A DNA stretch of 64,000 nucleotides. It comes from CAYXLW01 sp964466055 (GTDB taxonomy: Bacteria > Patescibacteriota > Gracilibacteria > GCA-2401425). The DNA lies in contig CAYXLW010000004.1 in assembly GCA_964466055.1 (NCBI GenBank), forward strand, positions 1 to 64,000, given 5' to 3'. Both the position numbers and the translations under genes were made by a program. Under the pieces are notes generated by a model. That model was not told the DNA's origin. It did not search any database and worked only from the letters and a program-made list of their open reading frames with translations. Positions 1 through 7,150 of this stretch are shown piece after piece (the first letter of the stretch is position 1; the number at the start of each line of letters is the position of its first letter).

Positions 1-44
1 TTACAATCTTTGCTTACTCTTGACTTCGAAATTATTTTAGCAAA

Positions 45-305
45 CTAGTATATATTTCTAACATCGTTTCTGGTTTCTTCTTTTATGTGGCGTACCCTAT
101 TCCTAGGGAATAATGTTGTATTTAATCTATCTCTAACTTCTTTTACTTGAGCTTGAGTGAACATTTCACCATTATTACTTCTATATTTACCTCCTTTCCT
201 AGGGCTAAATGTTAATATTCCATCCTTTTTTCCAGGATATTCTCTTAAGGCTTTTTCATCTTCTCGCCTCATCCCTCCAATTATATTATTTCCTCTGTGA
301 CTCAT
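45..305 (-). CDS. Small basic hypothetical protein
   Basis: An 86-residue ORF rich in Arg, Lys, Glu and Asn, with no membrane segment or signal peptide. I do not recognise the family. The ATG is preceded by an A/T-only leader with no Shine-Dalgarno motif, as for most genes here. It is divergent from the receiver-domain gene at 600. The intervening 294 bases hold no other ORF; a TATAAT hexamer at 571-576 could be the -10 box of the rightward gene. The main evidence is one clean frame with a start that fits the local pattern, so it could still be spurious. Confidence 0.45.
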   Translation of the reverse strand: MSHRGNNIIGGMRREDEKALREYPGKKDGILTFSPRKGGKYRSNNGEMFTQAQVKEVRDRLNTTLFPRNRVRHIKEETRNDVRNIY

Positions 306-599
306 AAGAAATTAAATTAAAATATAGAATTTATGAACTAAGATTCAATGTTCGTTAACAATACTATGAGAAATGTCCTATAATGTCAAGTTTTTTCAGT
401 ATGCCATCCAAGCCCTTAGTGCTTTTTTAGGAATATAATGATAATTTAATGCTTAAAATTAAGCTTTACCAATTTTTTAATTAGTCTTAATTTTTACTTT
501 TTTGAAATATAAAAAGTCCATTTTATGTGTTTTTTATCACTAAAAAACTCTTGCATAAAAATTTTATACATATAATATGCAAAAAAATTATTCAACATA

Positions 600-1154
600 A
601 TGATATTTGCAGTTGAAAATAGAAGGCTTTATGAGATGGGTAAAGGATATCCTCTTGGTGTTAGTGTTTTAGAACAATTCGAACGACCACAAGAAACTTT
701 TACTGTTGCTGTAGTAGATGATCAAAACGATATAGCGGAAATGGCACAAGATATGCTAGAAATAATTTTCGAAAAGTTAATGCCAAGTTATAGTTTTGAT
801 ATACAAAAATTTTCTAATGCTCAGGATTTAATAGACGGAATAATAGATGGGACAGTTCAAAATATTGTTTTAATACTTTCTGATGTTAATCAGATGCCAA
901 GAGAAACCAATTCTAGGTCAGAAGATCCTGCTGCTGGAGCAATAAAAGCTATTGCTGCTTTTAAAGAAATAAGAAGACTCTTAGGTGAAACAGTTCCGTT
1001 TATTTTGATGAGTGGTCATGAGCCTAATTTAAGAAACCATATAATCACAGAATATGCAAGCAATACCATCGAAAAGCCATTAGACATGAATAAATTAAAA
1101 GTTATAATAAGAGACGCGTTGGAAGAATTAAAATTATTTCCAATAGCAGCTTAA
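600..1154 (+). CDS. Stand-alone response regulator receiver protein
   Basis: A 184-residue protein with a CheY-like receiver domain from about residue 34 to 175. The acidic pocket is visible as VVDDQND (D40, D41), the phospho-acceptor as LSDVN (D95), the switch Ser as LMSGH (S138) and the conserved Lys in EKPLD (K159). No output domain follows, so it probably passes phosphate or a signal by protein contact, or is a phosphorelay intermediate. The loop after D95 is longer than usual and runs through a Ser/Asn-rich stretch. No histidine kinase is adjacent; the nearest in the window is at 19093. A TATAAT box lies 24 bases upstream. Confidence 0.85.
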   Translation: MIFAVENRRLYEMGKGYPLGVSVLEQFERPQETFTVAVVDDQNDIAEMAQDMLEIIFEKLMPSYSFDIQKFSNAQDLIDGIIDGTVQNIVLILSDVNQMPRETNSRSEDPAAGAIKAIAAFKEIRRLLGETVPFILMSGHEPNLRNHIITEYASNTIEKPLDMNKLKVIIRDALEELKLFPIAA

Positions 1155-1215
1155 TCCAATAAACAATTCAACTTGTTTATTCTTAAAGTTCTCTAGTTCT
1201 AAAGAGAAGGTTTTT

Positions 1216-2832
1216 TTAAATAAGCCTTTTTTTAGCATTCCTAAAACTTCGTCTTGCTAATCCATAAGCCACAAAAACTATTGGCATAAGGAAAATGTTT
1301 CCCCACTTAATTAAATTTTTCTGGAATTCACTTAATTCAATTATTGGTCTATCTTCAATGATTTTTGAGCGAATAGAAATAAGCTCATCTCCTAAAGTAA
1401 ATGCATCTATTGCATTCATGAAAAATACTAAATTAGCTCTGAATTGTCCTATAAATGAAGCTGAAGCAAAGTCCGAGTCTCCAACTACAAGGACTTTACC
1501 TTCACCTTCTTTTTGAGCAATAACAGCGAGTGGCAAAGGATTTTTCTCTTCTCTTGTAATCCCAAAATCTTGCTGAGGATTAAGATCAATATTTTGAGTT
1601 TCAATAACCTCTTTCATTTCAGGTTCTTTGCTTTCTTCTTTTTTATCTGCTTCTTTATCTACTGGAACCATCTTTTTTACTTCAGTCTCAGCTAAACTGT
1701 AATAATTAGATGTTTTAGCTAAAATATCAACGTTGATTCCTTCTTTTCCTTTAATTTCCAAAGAACTAGTCCATGGTAATATGAATGAATCTAATTGAGT
1801 TGTAATAGAATTTTCTTTATTTAAATTAGATGTTTTAACCCAGAATGGATAAGGAAGTGAGTAAGTAATGAATCCTTGAGTAAAAGAAGCATTTGTACTT
1901 GCTCTATCTTTAACTAAGTTTGAATTAACTGAAACGCCCCAATCTTCTAACAAAGAAGAAAAATCTTCCTCCATTTTACTAGGAATAAGTCCTTCTCCAA
2001 TTTCAATCCTATCTATTAAAAATAAGGCATTTTTCCCTGAAGCAATAAATTCTTTAATAGTTTTTATTTCAAATTCTTTAAAAGCCTCCTTAGGACCCCC
2101 TATAACAATAGTATCAACACCTTCAATTTTAGGATTTTCTTCATTTATACTTATTGTTTTTACTTTGTAATTTTTTGAAAGGATATCTTTTAAGGGATAG
2201 TCTGATTGTCCATTTGCCATTTGTTCAGAAGTAAGCTCATGTTCTCCATGACCAGTTAAAAATCCTACAACTTTTTCATTGTCCGAACTGATTTTTAAAA
2301 TGGTTGATGTTAGATCATACTCAAAAGAACCTAAATCTTGCAAAACAGGGATTGAATCATATTTCTCGTATTTGGCTAAAGGATTTTGATTGTCTTCACT
2401 TTTTTCAAAGTTTTCTTTTTCTCTGAGTACTGCTAGTCCCATATATGCTTTTACAATTTGTCTCTGATCTTTTTCTATAACCTGTAACTGTAGTTCTGGA
2501 ATTCCAAGGTATTGAGCTAACATTACGGAATCGGAATCCTTTACAGGATCTATATATGAAATATTTAAATTACCATTAGATATTGCCTCATATTCATCTA
2601 AATAATCTCTTATACTTTGTTTTATCATAATTGCTTGAGGTGGAAGCTTTTCAGACATAAAAACTTTTATCTCTATTTCTTTTTCCAGTTTGCTTAAAAT
2701 ATTTTTAGTCGAATCGGAGAGTGTGTAAATACCTCCTTCTGTGAAATCTAAACGAGCAGATAAATTATAAGAGATTAAATTTACACTGAAAACAGCGATT
2801 ATCGTAGCAATGACTGTAAGAGATCTAAACAT
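1216..2832 (-). CDS. GldG-like ABC transporter auxiliary protein
   Basis: A 538-residue protein with an N-terminal membrane anchor (about residues 5-25), a long extracytoplasmic region and a second membrane segment near 510-527 ending in a basic tail. This is the layout of the GldG/ABC_transp_aux family, whose members pair with an ABC-2 permease and an ATPase. It is the third gene of an ATPase-permease-GldG operon on the minus strand, 48 bases after the permease. In gliding Bacteroidetes the equivalent trio is needed for motility. Outside them the substrate is unknown, so a gliding role here should not be assumed. Confidence 0.85.
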   Translation of the reverse strand: MFRSLTVIATIIAVFSVNLISYNLSARLDFTEGGIYTLSDSTKNILSKLEKEIEIKVFMSEKLPPQAIMIKQSIRDYLDEYEAISNGNLNISYIDPVKDSDSVMLAQYLGIPELQLQVIEKDQRQIVKAYMGLAVLREKENFEKSEDNQNPLAKYEKYDSIPVLQDLGSFEYDLTSTILKISSDNEKVVGFLTGHGEHELTSEQMANGQSDYPLKDILSKNYKVKTISINEENPKIEGVDTIVIGGPKEAFKEFEIKTIKEFIASGKNALFLIDRIEIGEGLIPSKMEEDFSSLLEDWGVSVNSNLVKDRASTNASFTQGFITYSLPYPFWVKTSNLNKENSITTQLDSFILPWTSSLEIKGKEGINVDILAKTSNYYSLAETEVKKMVPVDKEADKKEESKEPEMKEVIETQNIDLNPQQDFGITREEKNPLPLAVIAQKEGEGKVLVVGDSDFASASFIGQFRANLVFFMNAIDAFTLGDELISIRSKIIEDRPIIELSEFQKNLIKWGNIFLMPIVFVAYGLARRSFRNAKKRLI

Positions 2833-2880
2833 AATAAAATAATTTTAAGTTTATATTATAAATTAAAAATCAACTATTAA

Positions 2881-3594
2881 TTAACGTCGATTCTTAAGAA
2901 TTTGTACATTTAAATACAAAAATAGAAAAACAAAAGATACATAATAGATAATATCTTTCATATCAATAACACCTCTAATTATAGAATTATAGTGTGATCC
3001 TAAACTTATAAAATCTAAAAATGGAACAAGAAATCCTGGTAATGCAAAGGTTACAATTGGACTACTTATTATAAAAAAAGCAAAAGTTGCAAGTAAAGAA
3101 ATTATAAAAGCAACTATTTGATTATTTGTTGTGGAGCTAATGAATAACCCTAAAGAAATATAACTCATCCCTAAAAATAAAGCTCCAAGATATGCAACAA
3201 TTACAGTCCCCCAATCCAAATTACCAACAAAAGATAAAGATACTGGCAAAGTTATTGTTGCGAGTAAGACTATTAAAAGAAAACAAGTGCTAGCCAGGAA
3301 TTTTCCAATTACTGCTCCTGTATAAGATACAGATGAAGTTAGAAGAGTTTCAATTGTTCCTTGTTTATATTCTTCTGCCCATAGTCTCATTGTTAAAGAC
3401 GGTATTAAAAAAAGAAATATCCAAGGTAAAAAATCAAAAAATCCTCTCATTTCAGTTTGCCCTATTAAAAAGAATGCCCTGAAAAATATCCAGAATGAAA
3501 AAGAAATAAAGGCAACTAAAAATATGTAAGCAATTGGAGAATTAAAATAAAGTCTAAGTTCTTTTTTAAAAATAGCTAAAATTTTTGCAGTCAT
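2881..3594 (-). CDS. ABC-2 type permease (GldF-like)
   Basis: A 237-residue, very hydrophobic protein with about six predicted membrane helices, starting with a short cytoplasmic stretch (ILAIFKKELRLYF) typical of ABC-2 permeases. The motif RLWAEEYKQGTIETLLTSSV, where the loop enters the second helix, is characteristic of the GldF/NosY type. It sits between the ATPase (30-base gap) and the GldG-like gene (48-base gap), so the three are probably co-transcribed. Upstream of its ATG is only A/T sequence. Confidence 0.9.
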   Translation of the reverse strand: MTAKILAIFKKELRLYFNSPIAYIFLVAFISFSFWIFFRAFFLIGQTEMRGFFDFLPWIFLFLIPSLTMRLWAEEYKQGTIETLLTSSVSYTGAVIGKFLASTCFLLIVLLATITLPVSLSFVGNLDWGTVIVAYLGALFLGMSYISLGLFISSTTNNQIVAFIISLLATFAFFIISSPIVTFALPGFLVPFLDFISLGSHYNSIIRGVIDMKDIIYYVSFVFLFLYLNVQILKNRR

Positions 3595-3623
3595 AATTAA
3601 TTTTTTAATTATTAATTAATTTT

Positions 3624-4550
3624 TTATTTTGTTAATGAATGGAAAACTTCTTCCATACTTTGTTTTTCTACAATCATTTCTAATAAATCTAAATCAGCTT
3701 TAGCAATAACTTTATTAACTTCACTCCTAATGTCGGAATCTGCAAATACAATATAACTAGCAGTTCCTTTTTCCATAACTTCACCTTTTTTAACATCATT
3801 AACAGCCTTAATATCTTTTATTGAGTCTATAACTTTTTTCTGAGCCCCTCTTACTGTAATTTTAATTTTATAAGAAGATTCGTTTTTTCCACGCATTAAA
3901 TCTTTAGGTGTTCCTTCAGCTACAATTTTTCCTTCATTTATAACAACAACTCTATCTGCTATTGCCTCAACTTCTTGCATTATATGAGTCGACAAAATAA
4001 TTGTTTTTTCCTTTCCCAATGTTTTTATTAAAGCTCTTATTTCAATAATTTGATTAGGATCTAAGCCTGTTGTAGGTTCATCAAGTATTAAAATATCTGG
4101 ATTATGTATAAGGGCTTGAGCTAGTGCAACCCTTTGTTTATAGCCTTTTGATAATTCTGAAATATTAAAATATAATTTTTCTTTTAATCCACAAAGTTTA
4201 ACAACATTGTTAATTGCCTTATTTTTATCCACATTACTAATTCCATGTATTTCTGACGCAAATTCTAAATGTTCATAAGCACTTAGCTCTTGATATAATG
4301 GCGTATTCTCTGGTAAATATCCGATTCTTTTTTGTATCGATAAAAATGATTCATTAATATCTAAATCATCAATGATGACTTCTCCTGAACTTGAAGATAG
4401 AAATCCTGTTATTATTTTCATCGTAGTAGTTTTTCCTGCGCCATTAGGTCCAAGTAATGCAAGAATTTCACCTCTATTTGCAGAAAAGCTTATATTTTTC
4501 AATGCTTCTACACTTCCATAATTTTTAGAAAGATTTTTAATACTAATCAT
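3624..4550 (-). CDS. ABC transporter ATPase (GldA/CcmA-like)
   Basis: A 308-residue ATPase, first gene of the exporter operon. Walker A is GPNGAGKTT (about residues 34-42), the signature is LSKGYKQRV, Walker B with the catalytic Glu is LILDEPTTGLD, and the H-loop is STHIMQE. Residues after about 225 form the extra C-terminal domain common in ATPases that drive ABC-2 permeases. It should energise the permease encoded at 2881-3594. Substrate specificity cannot be read from the sequence. Confidence 0.93.
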   Translation of the reverse strand: MISIKNLSKNYGSVEALKNISFSANRGEILALLGPNGAGKTTTMKIITGFLSSSSGEVIIDDLDINESFLSIQKRIGYLPENTPLYQELSAYEHLEFASEIHGISNVDKNKAINNVVKLCGLKEKLYFNISELSKGYKQRVALAQALIHNPDILILDEPTTGLDPNQIIEIRALIKTLGKEKTIILSTHIMQEVEAIADRVVVINEGKIVAEGTPKDLMRGKNESSYKIKITVRGAQKKVIDSIKDIKAVNDVKKGEVMEKGTASYIVFADSDIRSEVNKVIAKADLDLLEMIVEKQSMEEVFHSLTK

Positions 4551-4632
4551 AATATTTTAATTATGTTTTATAGGAAAAAACTGTAGGCTATTTTAATTTT
4601 AAAATTTAAAAAATCAAGTTCTATAACTTATA

Positions 4633-4662
4633 TATTTAATTTCTTGATAAAAACAAAAGAGC
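4633..4662 (+). repeat. Direct repeat, left flank of AbiE cassette
   Basis: TATTTAATTTCTTGATAAAA followed by ACAAAAGAGC, matched at 6432-6462 with one extra A. The two copies bracket the AbiEi/AbiEii pair. From about 4647 the sequence also matches the serine recombinase remnant near 10246, so this is a composite junction. Confidence 0.7.
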
Positions 4663-4887
4663 TATTCAACGAACTACTTTTTGACACACTGCTTATTCCG
4701 CAACTTTACTAAATAGCAAAAAAGCCCCTAAGAGGACTTCTTCGCAGAAATTTTTTAACTGGCTCCACAGATTGGAAGCAATCGCTCGGCACTTCGCCTT
4801 TGAAAAGGGCGCGTATTGCGCGAATCTGAGTCTTGAGGAGCGGATAGAGAATGAGACGGATGAGTTGGTGATGGCGGGTAACAAATA
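4652..4887 (+). pseudogene. C-terminal remnant of a serine recombinase (copy 1)
   Basis: Reading the plus strand, with one frame change, gives KTKELFNE, then ATLLNSKKAPKRT, then NWLHRLEAIAR and a C-terminus ending ELVMAGNK with a stop at 4885-4887. The first ~110 bases are closely similar to 10251-10368, where an upstream recombinase helix bundle is also readable. No catalytic domain is present. The stretch CTGGCTCC at 4759-4766 equals the 3' end of the tRNA-Asn at 10362 (complement), suggesting an old attachment site inside the recombinase C-terminal codons. Confidence 0.6.
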
Positions 4888-4888
4888 A

Positions 4889-4917
4889 TTGACTTTGATT
4901 TTCTGATTCTGTATAAT
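4889..4917 (+). promoter_or_regulatory. Sigma70-type promoter of the AbiE operon
   Basis: TTGACT at 4889-4894 and TATAAT at 4912-4917 are separated by exactly 17 bases, a near-consensus vegetative promoter 42 bases upstream of the AbiEi start codon. It is the best promoter in the window, which fits a self-contained transferred cassette. Confidence 0.8.
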
Positions 4918-4928
4918 ATTTCTGCAAA

Positions 4929-4944
4929 AGGACAAAATTGTCCT
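4929..4944 (+). promoter_or_regulatory. Operator-like palindrome in the AbiE leader
   Basis: AGGACAAAATTGTCCT has 7-base inverted arms (AGGACAA/TTGTCCT) around AA. It starts just after the predicted transcription start and lies 15 bases before the AbiEi ATG. AbiEi antitoxins of known systems repress their own promoter by binding inverted repeats, so this is the natural operator candidate. An AAGGA Shine-Dalgarno motif follows at 4948-4952. Confidence 0.6.
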
Positions 4945-4958
4945 ATTAAGGAAAAGTT

Positions 4959-5576
4959 ATGAATACAATTGATTTTCAAAAGAAGTTTCAGCCCTATCAA
5001 GTTTTTTCTTTGCAAGATGTAAAGAAATTTTTTCCTGATTTTTCATATCGACAAATTGATCGCTGGGAAAAGAAGGGATATTTGCTAAAAATCAAGCAAG
5101 GATTCTATACCTTGTCAGATCAAGATGTTAATCAAAGTTTTTCATTTTTAGTGGCAAATCGGATTTATCACCCTTCTTATATTTCACTGGAAAAGGCTTT
5201 GAAGTATTATGGATTAATCCTCGAGGAAGTTTTTCAAATAACTTCTGTAAGCACCAAGAAAACAACAGAATTTGACACGCCTGTTGGGAATTTTGGTTAT
5301 CAGCACATTTCTCCAAAGATCTTTTGGGGATATAAGCTTGTAAAAACAGAAAACTCTAAGTTTTTGATAGCTGATGCAGAAAAGGCTATTTTGGATTATT
5401 TATATCTGAATCCTCGCCTTAAGACGACCGATGATTTTGAAGGAATGCGAATAAATACAGATTCTTTTGCGGAATATGTAGATATCAAGAAGTTTCAAAA
5501 GTATCTCGAAGCTTTTAGTAATAAAGCACTTGCAAGGCGTGCAAATATTTTTTTAAACACTATTAAAAATGATTAA
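4959..5576 (+). CDS. abiEi: AbiEi-family antitoxin (type IV TA)
   Basis: A 205-residue protein with an N-terminal winged-helix region (QVFSLQDVKKFFPDFSYRQI, then WEKKGYLLKIKQGFY) followed by the AbiEi core (RIYHPSYISLEKALKYYGLI and the DAEKAILDYLYL segment). It precedes and overlaps the AbiEii gene by 8 bases, the normal order of this system. Known AbiEi proteins antagonise AbiEii and autorepress the operon; the promoter and palindrome upstream support this. The start is set by ATG with AAGGA six bases upstream, a proper Shine-Dalgarno that most genes here lack. This and the flanking direct repeats point to acquisition by transfer. Confidence 0.9.
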   Translation: MNTIDFQKKFQPYQVFSLQDVKKFFPDFSYRQIDRWEKKGYLLKIKQGFYTLSDQDVNQSFSFLVANRIYHPSYISLEKALKYYGLILEEVFQITSVSTKKTTEFDTPVGNFGYQHISPKIFWGYKLVKTENSKFLIADAEKAILDYLYLNPRLKTTDDFEGMRINTDSFAEYVDIKKFQKYLEAFSNKALARRANIFLNTIKND

Positions 5577-6345
5577 TCTAATCCAAATTTTAGAGGAATA
5601 TCCGAAGCATCTTCATTCTAATCGTGAGAGTATTTTGAAGGAATATCTGCAATACAAGATTTTACAAAGTATTTTTGACAGCAAATTTGAGAAGAAATTA
5701 GCTTTTCTTGGCGGTACGGCACTCCGAATTGTTCATGGTAGCACTCGATTTTCCGAAGATCTTGATTTTGATAATTTTGATCTTAGTGAAACGGAATTTG
5801 TTGAGCTTGGTGAAATAATTAAAAAGGACTTAGAGAGCGAAGGACTGGAGGCTGAAATCAGTACAAAAACTAAAAATGCTTATCGGATTAAAATTCGCAT
5901 ACCACAATTGCTGTTTAGCGAAGGATTAGCTTCAATGCCCGAGCAAAAAATTCTAATTCAGGTGGACACAGTTCCGCAAAACTTTGAATATACACCAGAA
6001 AGGTTTGTTTTGAATAAGTTTGATGTATTTGCAAATATCGCCACTGTACCCAAAGATTTACTTTTAGCGCAAAAGCTTTATGTCTGTGTAAATCGAAATC
6101 GAATTATGGGGCGAGATTTTTTTGATGTTGTATTTTTGTATGGCATTGGCGCAAAACCAAATTTTGACTACCTAAAGAAAAATCTTGATATAAAAAATGA
6201 AAAGGAATTGAAAGAGTATTTACTTGTGAAGACTGCCGATTTTGATTTCAAGGAATTATCAAAAGATGTAGCACCATATCTTTTTAATCAGAGAGATAAA
6301 AATAAGGTGGAAATGTTTCCTGATTTTATTAAGCATATTTTGTAG
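5569..6345 (+). CDS. abiEii: AbiEii/AbiGii-family nucleotidyltransferase toxin
   Basis: A 258-residue nucleotidyltransferase-fold toxin. The signature is clear: LGGTALR (residues 47-53), then RFSEDLDFD (60-68) with the metal-binding DxD pair D64/D66, and a downstream PKDLLLAQKLY segment with the conserved Lys. Characterised AbiEii enzymes are GTP-dependent nucleotidyltransferases that arrest growth, giving phage abortive infection. The start overlaps the antitoxin stop (ATGATTAA), indicating translational coupling. It ends 107 bases before a strong hairpin terminator. Length and motifs look intact. Confidence 0.92.
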   Translation: MINLIQILEEYPKHLHSNRESILKEYLQYKILQSIFDSKFEKKLAFLGGTALRIVHGSTRFSEDLDFDNFDLSETEFVELGEIIKKDLESEGLEAEISTKTKNAYRIKIRIPQLLFSEGLASMPEQKILIQVDTVPQNFEYTPERFVLNKFDVFANIATVPKDLLLAQKLYVCVNRNRIMGRDFFDVVFLYGIGAKPNFDYLKKNLDIKNEKELKEYLLVKTADFDFKELSKDVAPYLFNQRDKNKVEMFPDFIKHIL

Positions 6346-6431
6346 TCAGGAAAAAGAACTACTTAAAAACAAAGCCTTTTCTTCTCCGCACAACTTGACT
6401 TTATTCCATAACAAGACATAAAAGCCGTATC

Positions 6432-6462
6432 TATTTAATTTCTTGATAAAAAACAAAAGAGC
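6432..6462 (+). repeat. Direct repeat, right flank of AbiE cassette
   Basis: Second copy of the 30-base repeat at 4633-4662 with one added A. Its 3' part forms the left arm of the terminator hairpin at 6452-6486. In the copy at 4652 the same hairpin is degenerate. Confidence 0.65.
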
Positions 6463-6486
6463 AGTTCATTGAACTGCTCTTTTGTT
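6452..6486. terminator. Bidirectional hairpin terminator after AbiE
   Basis: Two 17-base arms (AACAAAAGAGCAGTTCA and its exact complement) separated by a single T, with T-rich flanks on both strands. It can end the AbiE transcript from the left and any leftward transcript from the right. Confidence 0.75.
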
Positions 6487-6639
6487 ATAAAAATTCGATT
6501 TTGGTGTTACTTGGCAAAGTTGTTGCGAATAAAATATTACACTCAGGTAATAGATTTTGGAAAAATGTTTGAGCTTAATTATAGCGAGTTTCAAAGTTTA
6601 AAGACTTGGGATTGCTACCAAAACATATGGGTTATAATC

Positions 6640-7110
6640 CCCCGATAAACAAAGAGCAATGTTGAAGTCTCTATCATTTAGCTTTTGAATAGCAATGAAT
6701 TTTTCTATGGAATCTAGCTAAATAATGACGGACATGATTGTTCTCTGATTCTATTCGAGAAGTTTCTGCTTTAGATTGAACTAACTTGTTTTCAGAAATC
6801 AAAGAACGATAAATCTTTTAATGATCTGATGCATAGTAATAACAAGTTAAGTGAGATATCTTTGCTAACAATCTTTTGAGTGACTTCTTTCCACAACTAC
6901 CGATTTCCCATGCAAGAACTTCTCCTGAATCTCTATCAATAGCCATCCAGAGCCAGACTTTTCGTTTTTTTTACCAATGTAGTGCCACATTTCATCAATC
7001 TCAATAACTCTAAAATGATTTGGTGTTTTTTCTTTTGATCGTGGTTTAATATTTCTTGCCAATGCTTGTATCTAGCGTAAGATTGAAACATTACTGATTA
7101 ATTAAAATCT
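6640..7110 (-). pseudogene. Decayed IS1-family transposase
   Basis: One open fragment (65 codons, 7062-6865) contains VIEIDEMWHYIGKK, the DDE region typical of IS1-type InsB. Past its stop another frame resumes with TSRIESENNHVRHYLARF and HRKIHCYSK, matching the conserved IS1 C-terminal RHHLARFHRK/CFSK block. Several frameshifts and stops separate them, so the element is dead. No terminal inverted repeats were identified. It lies between the AbiE pair and the repeat gene. Confidence 0.7.
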
Positions 7111-7150
7111 TGTTTAAAATGAAGATTCTTATATTCCTTAGTTTTTTACA

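Noticed and set aside
4693..5015. Overlapping minus-strand ORFs of 72-86 codons
   Set aside because: Antisense to the recombinase remnant and the AbiE promoter; they overlap each other in different frames and show no start context.
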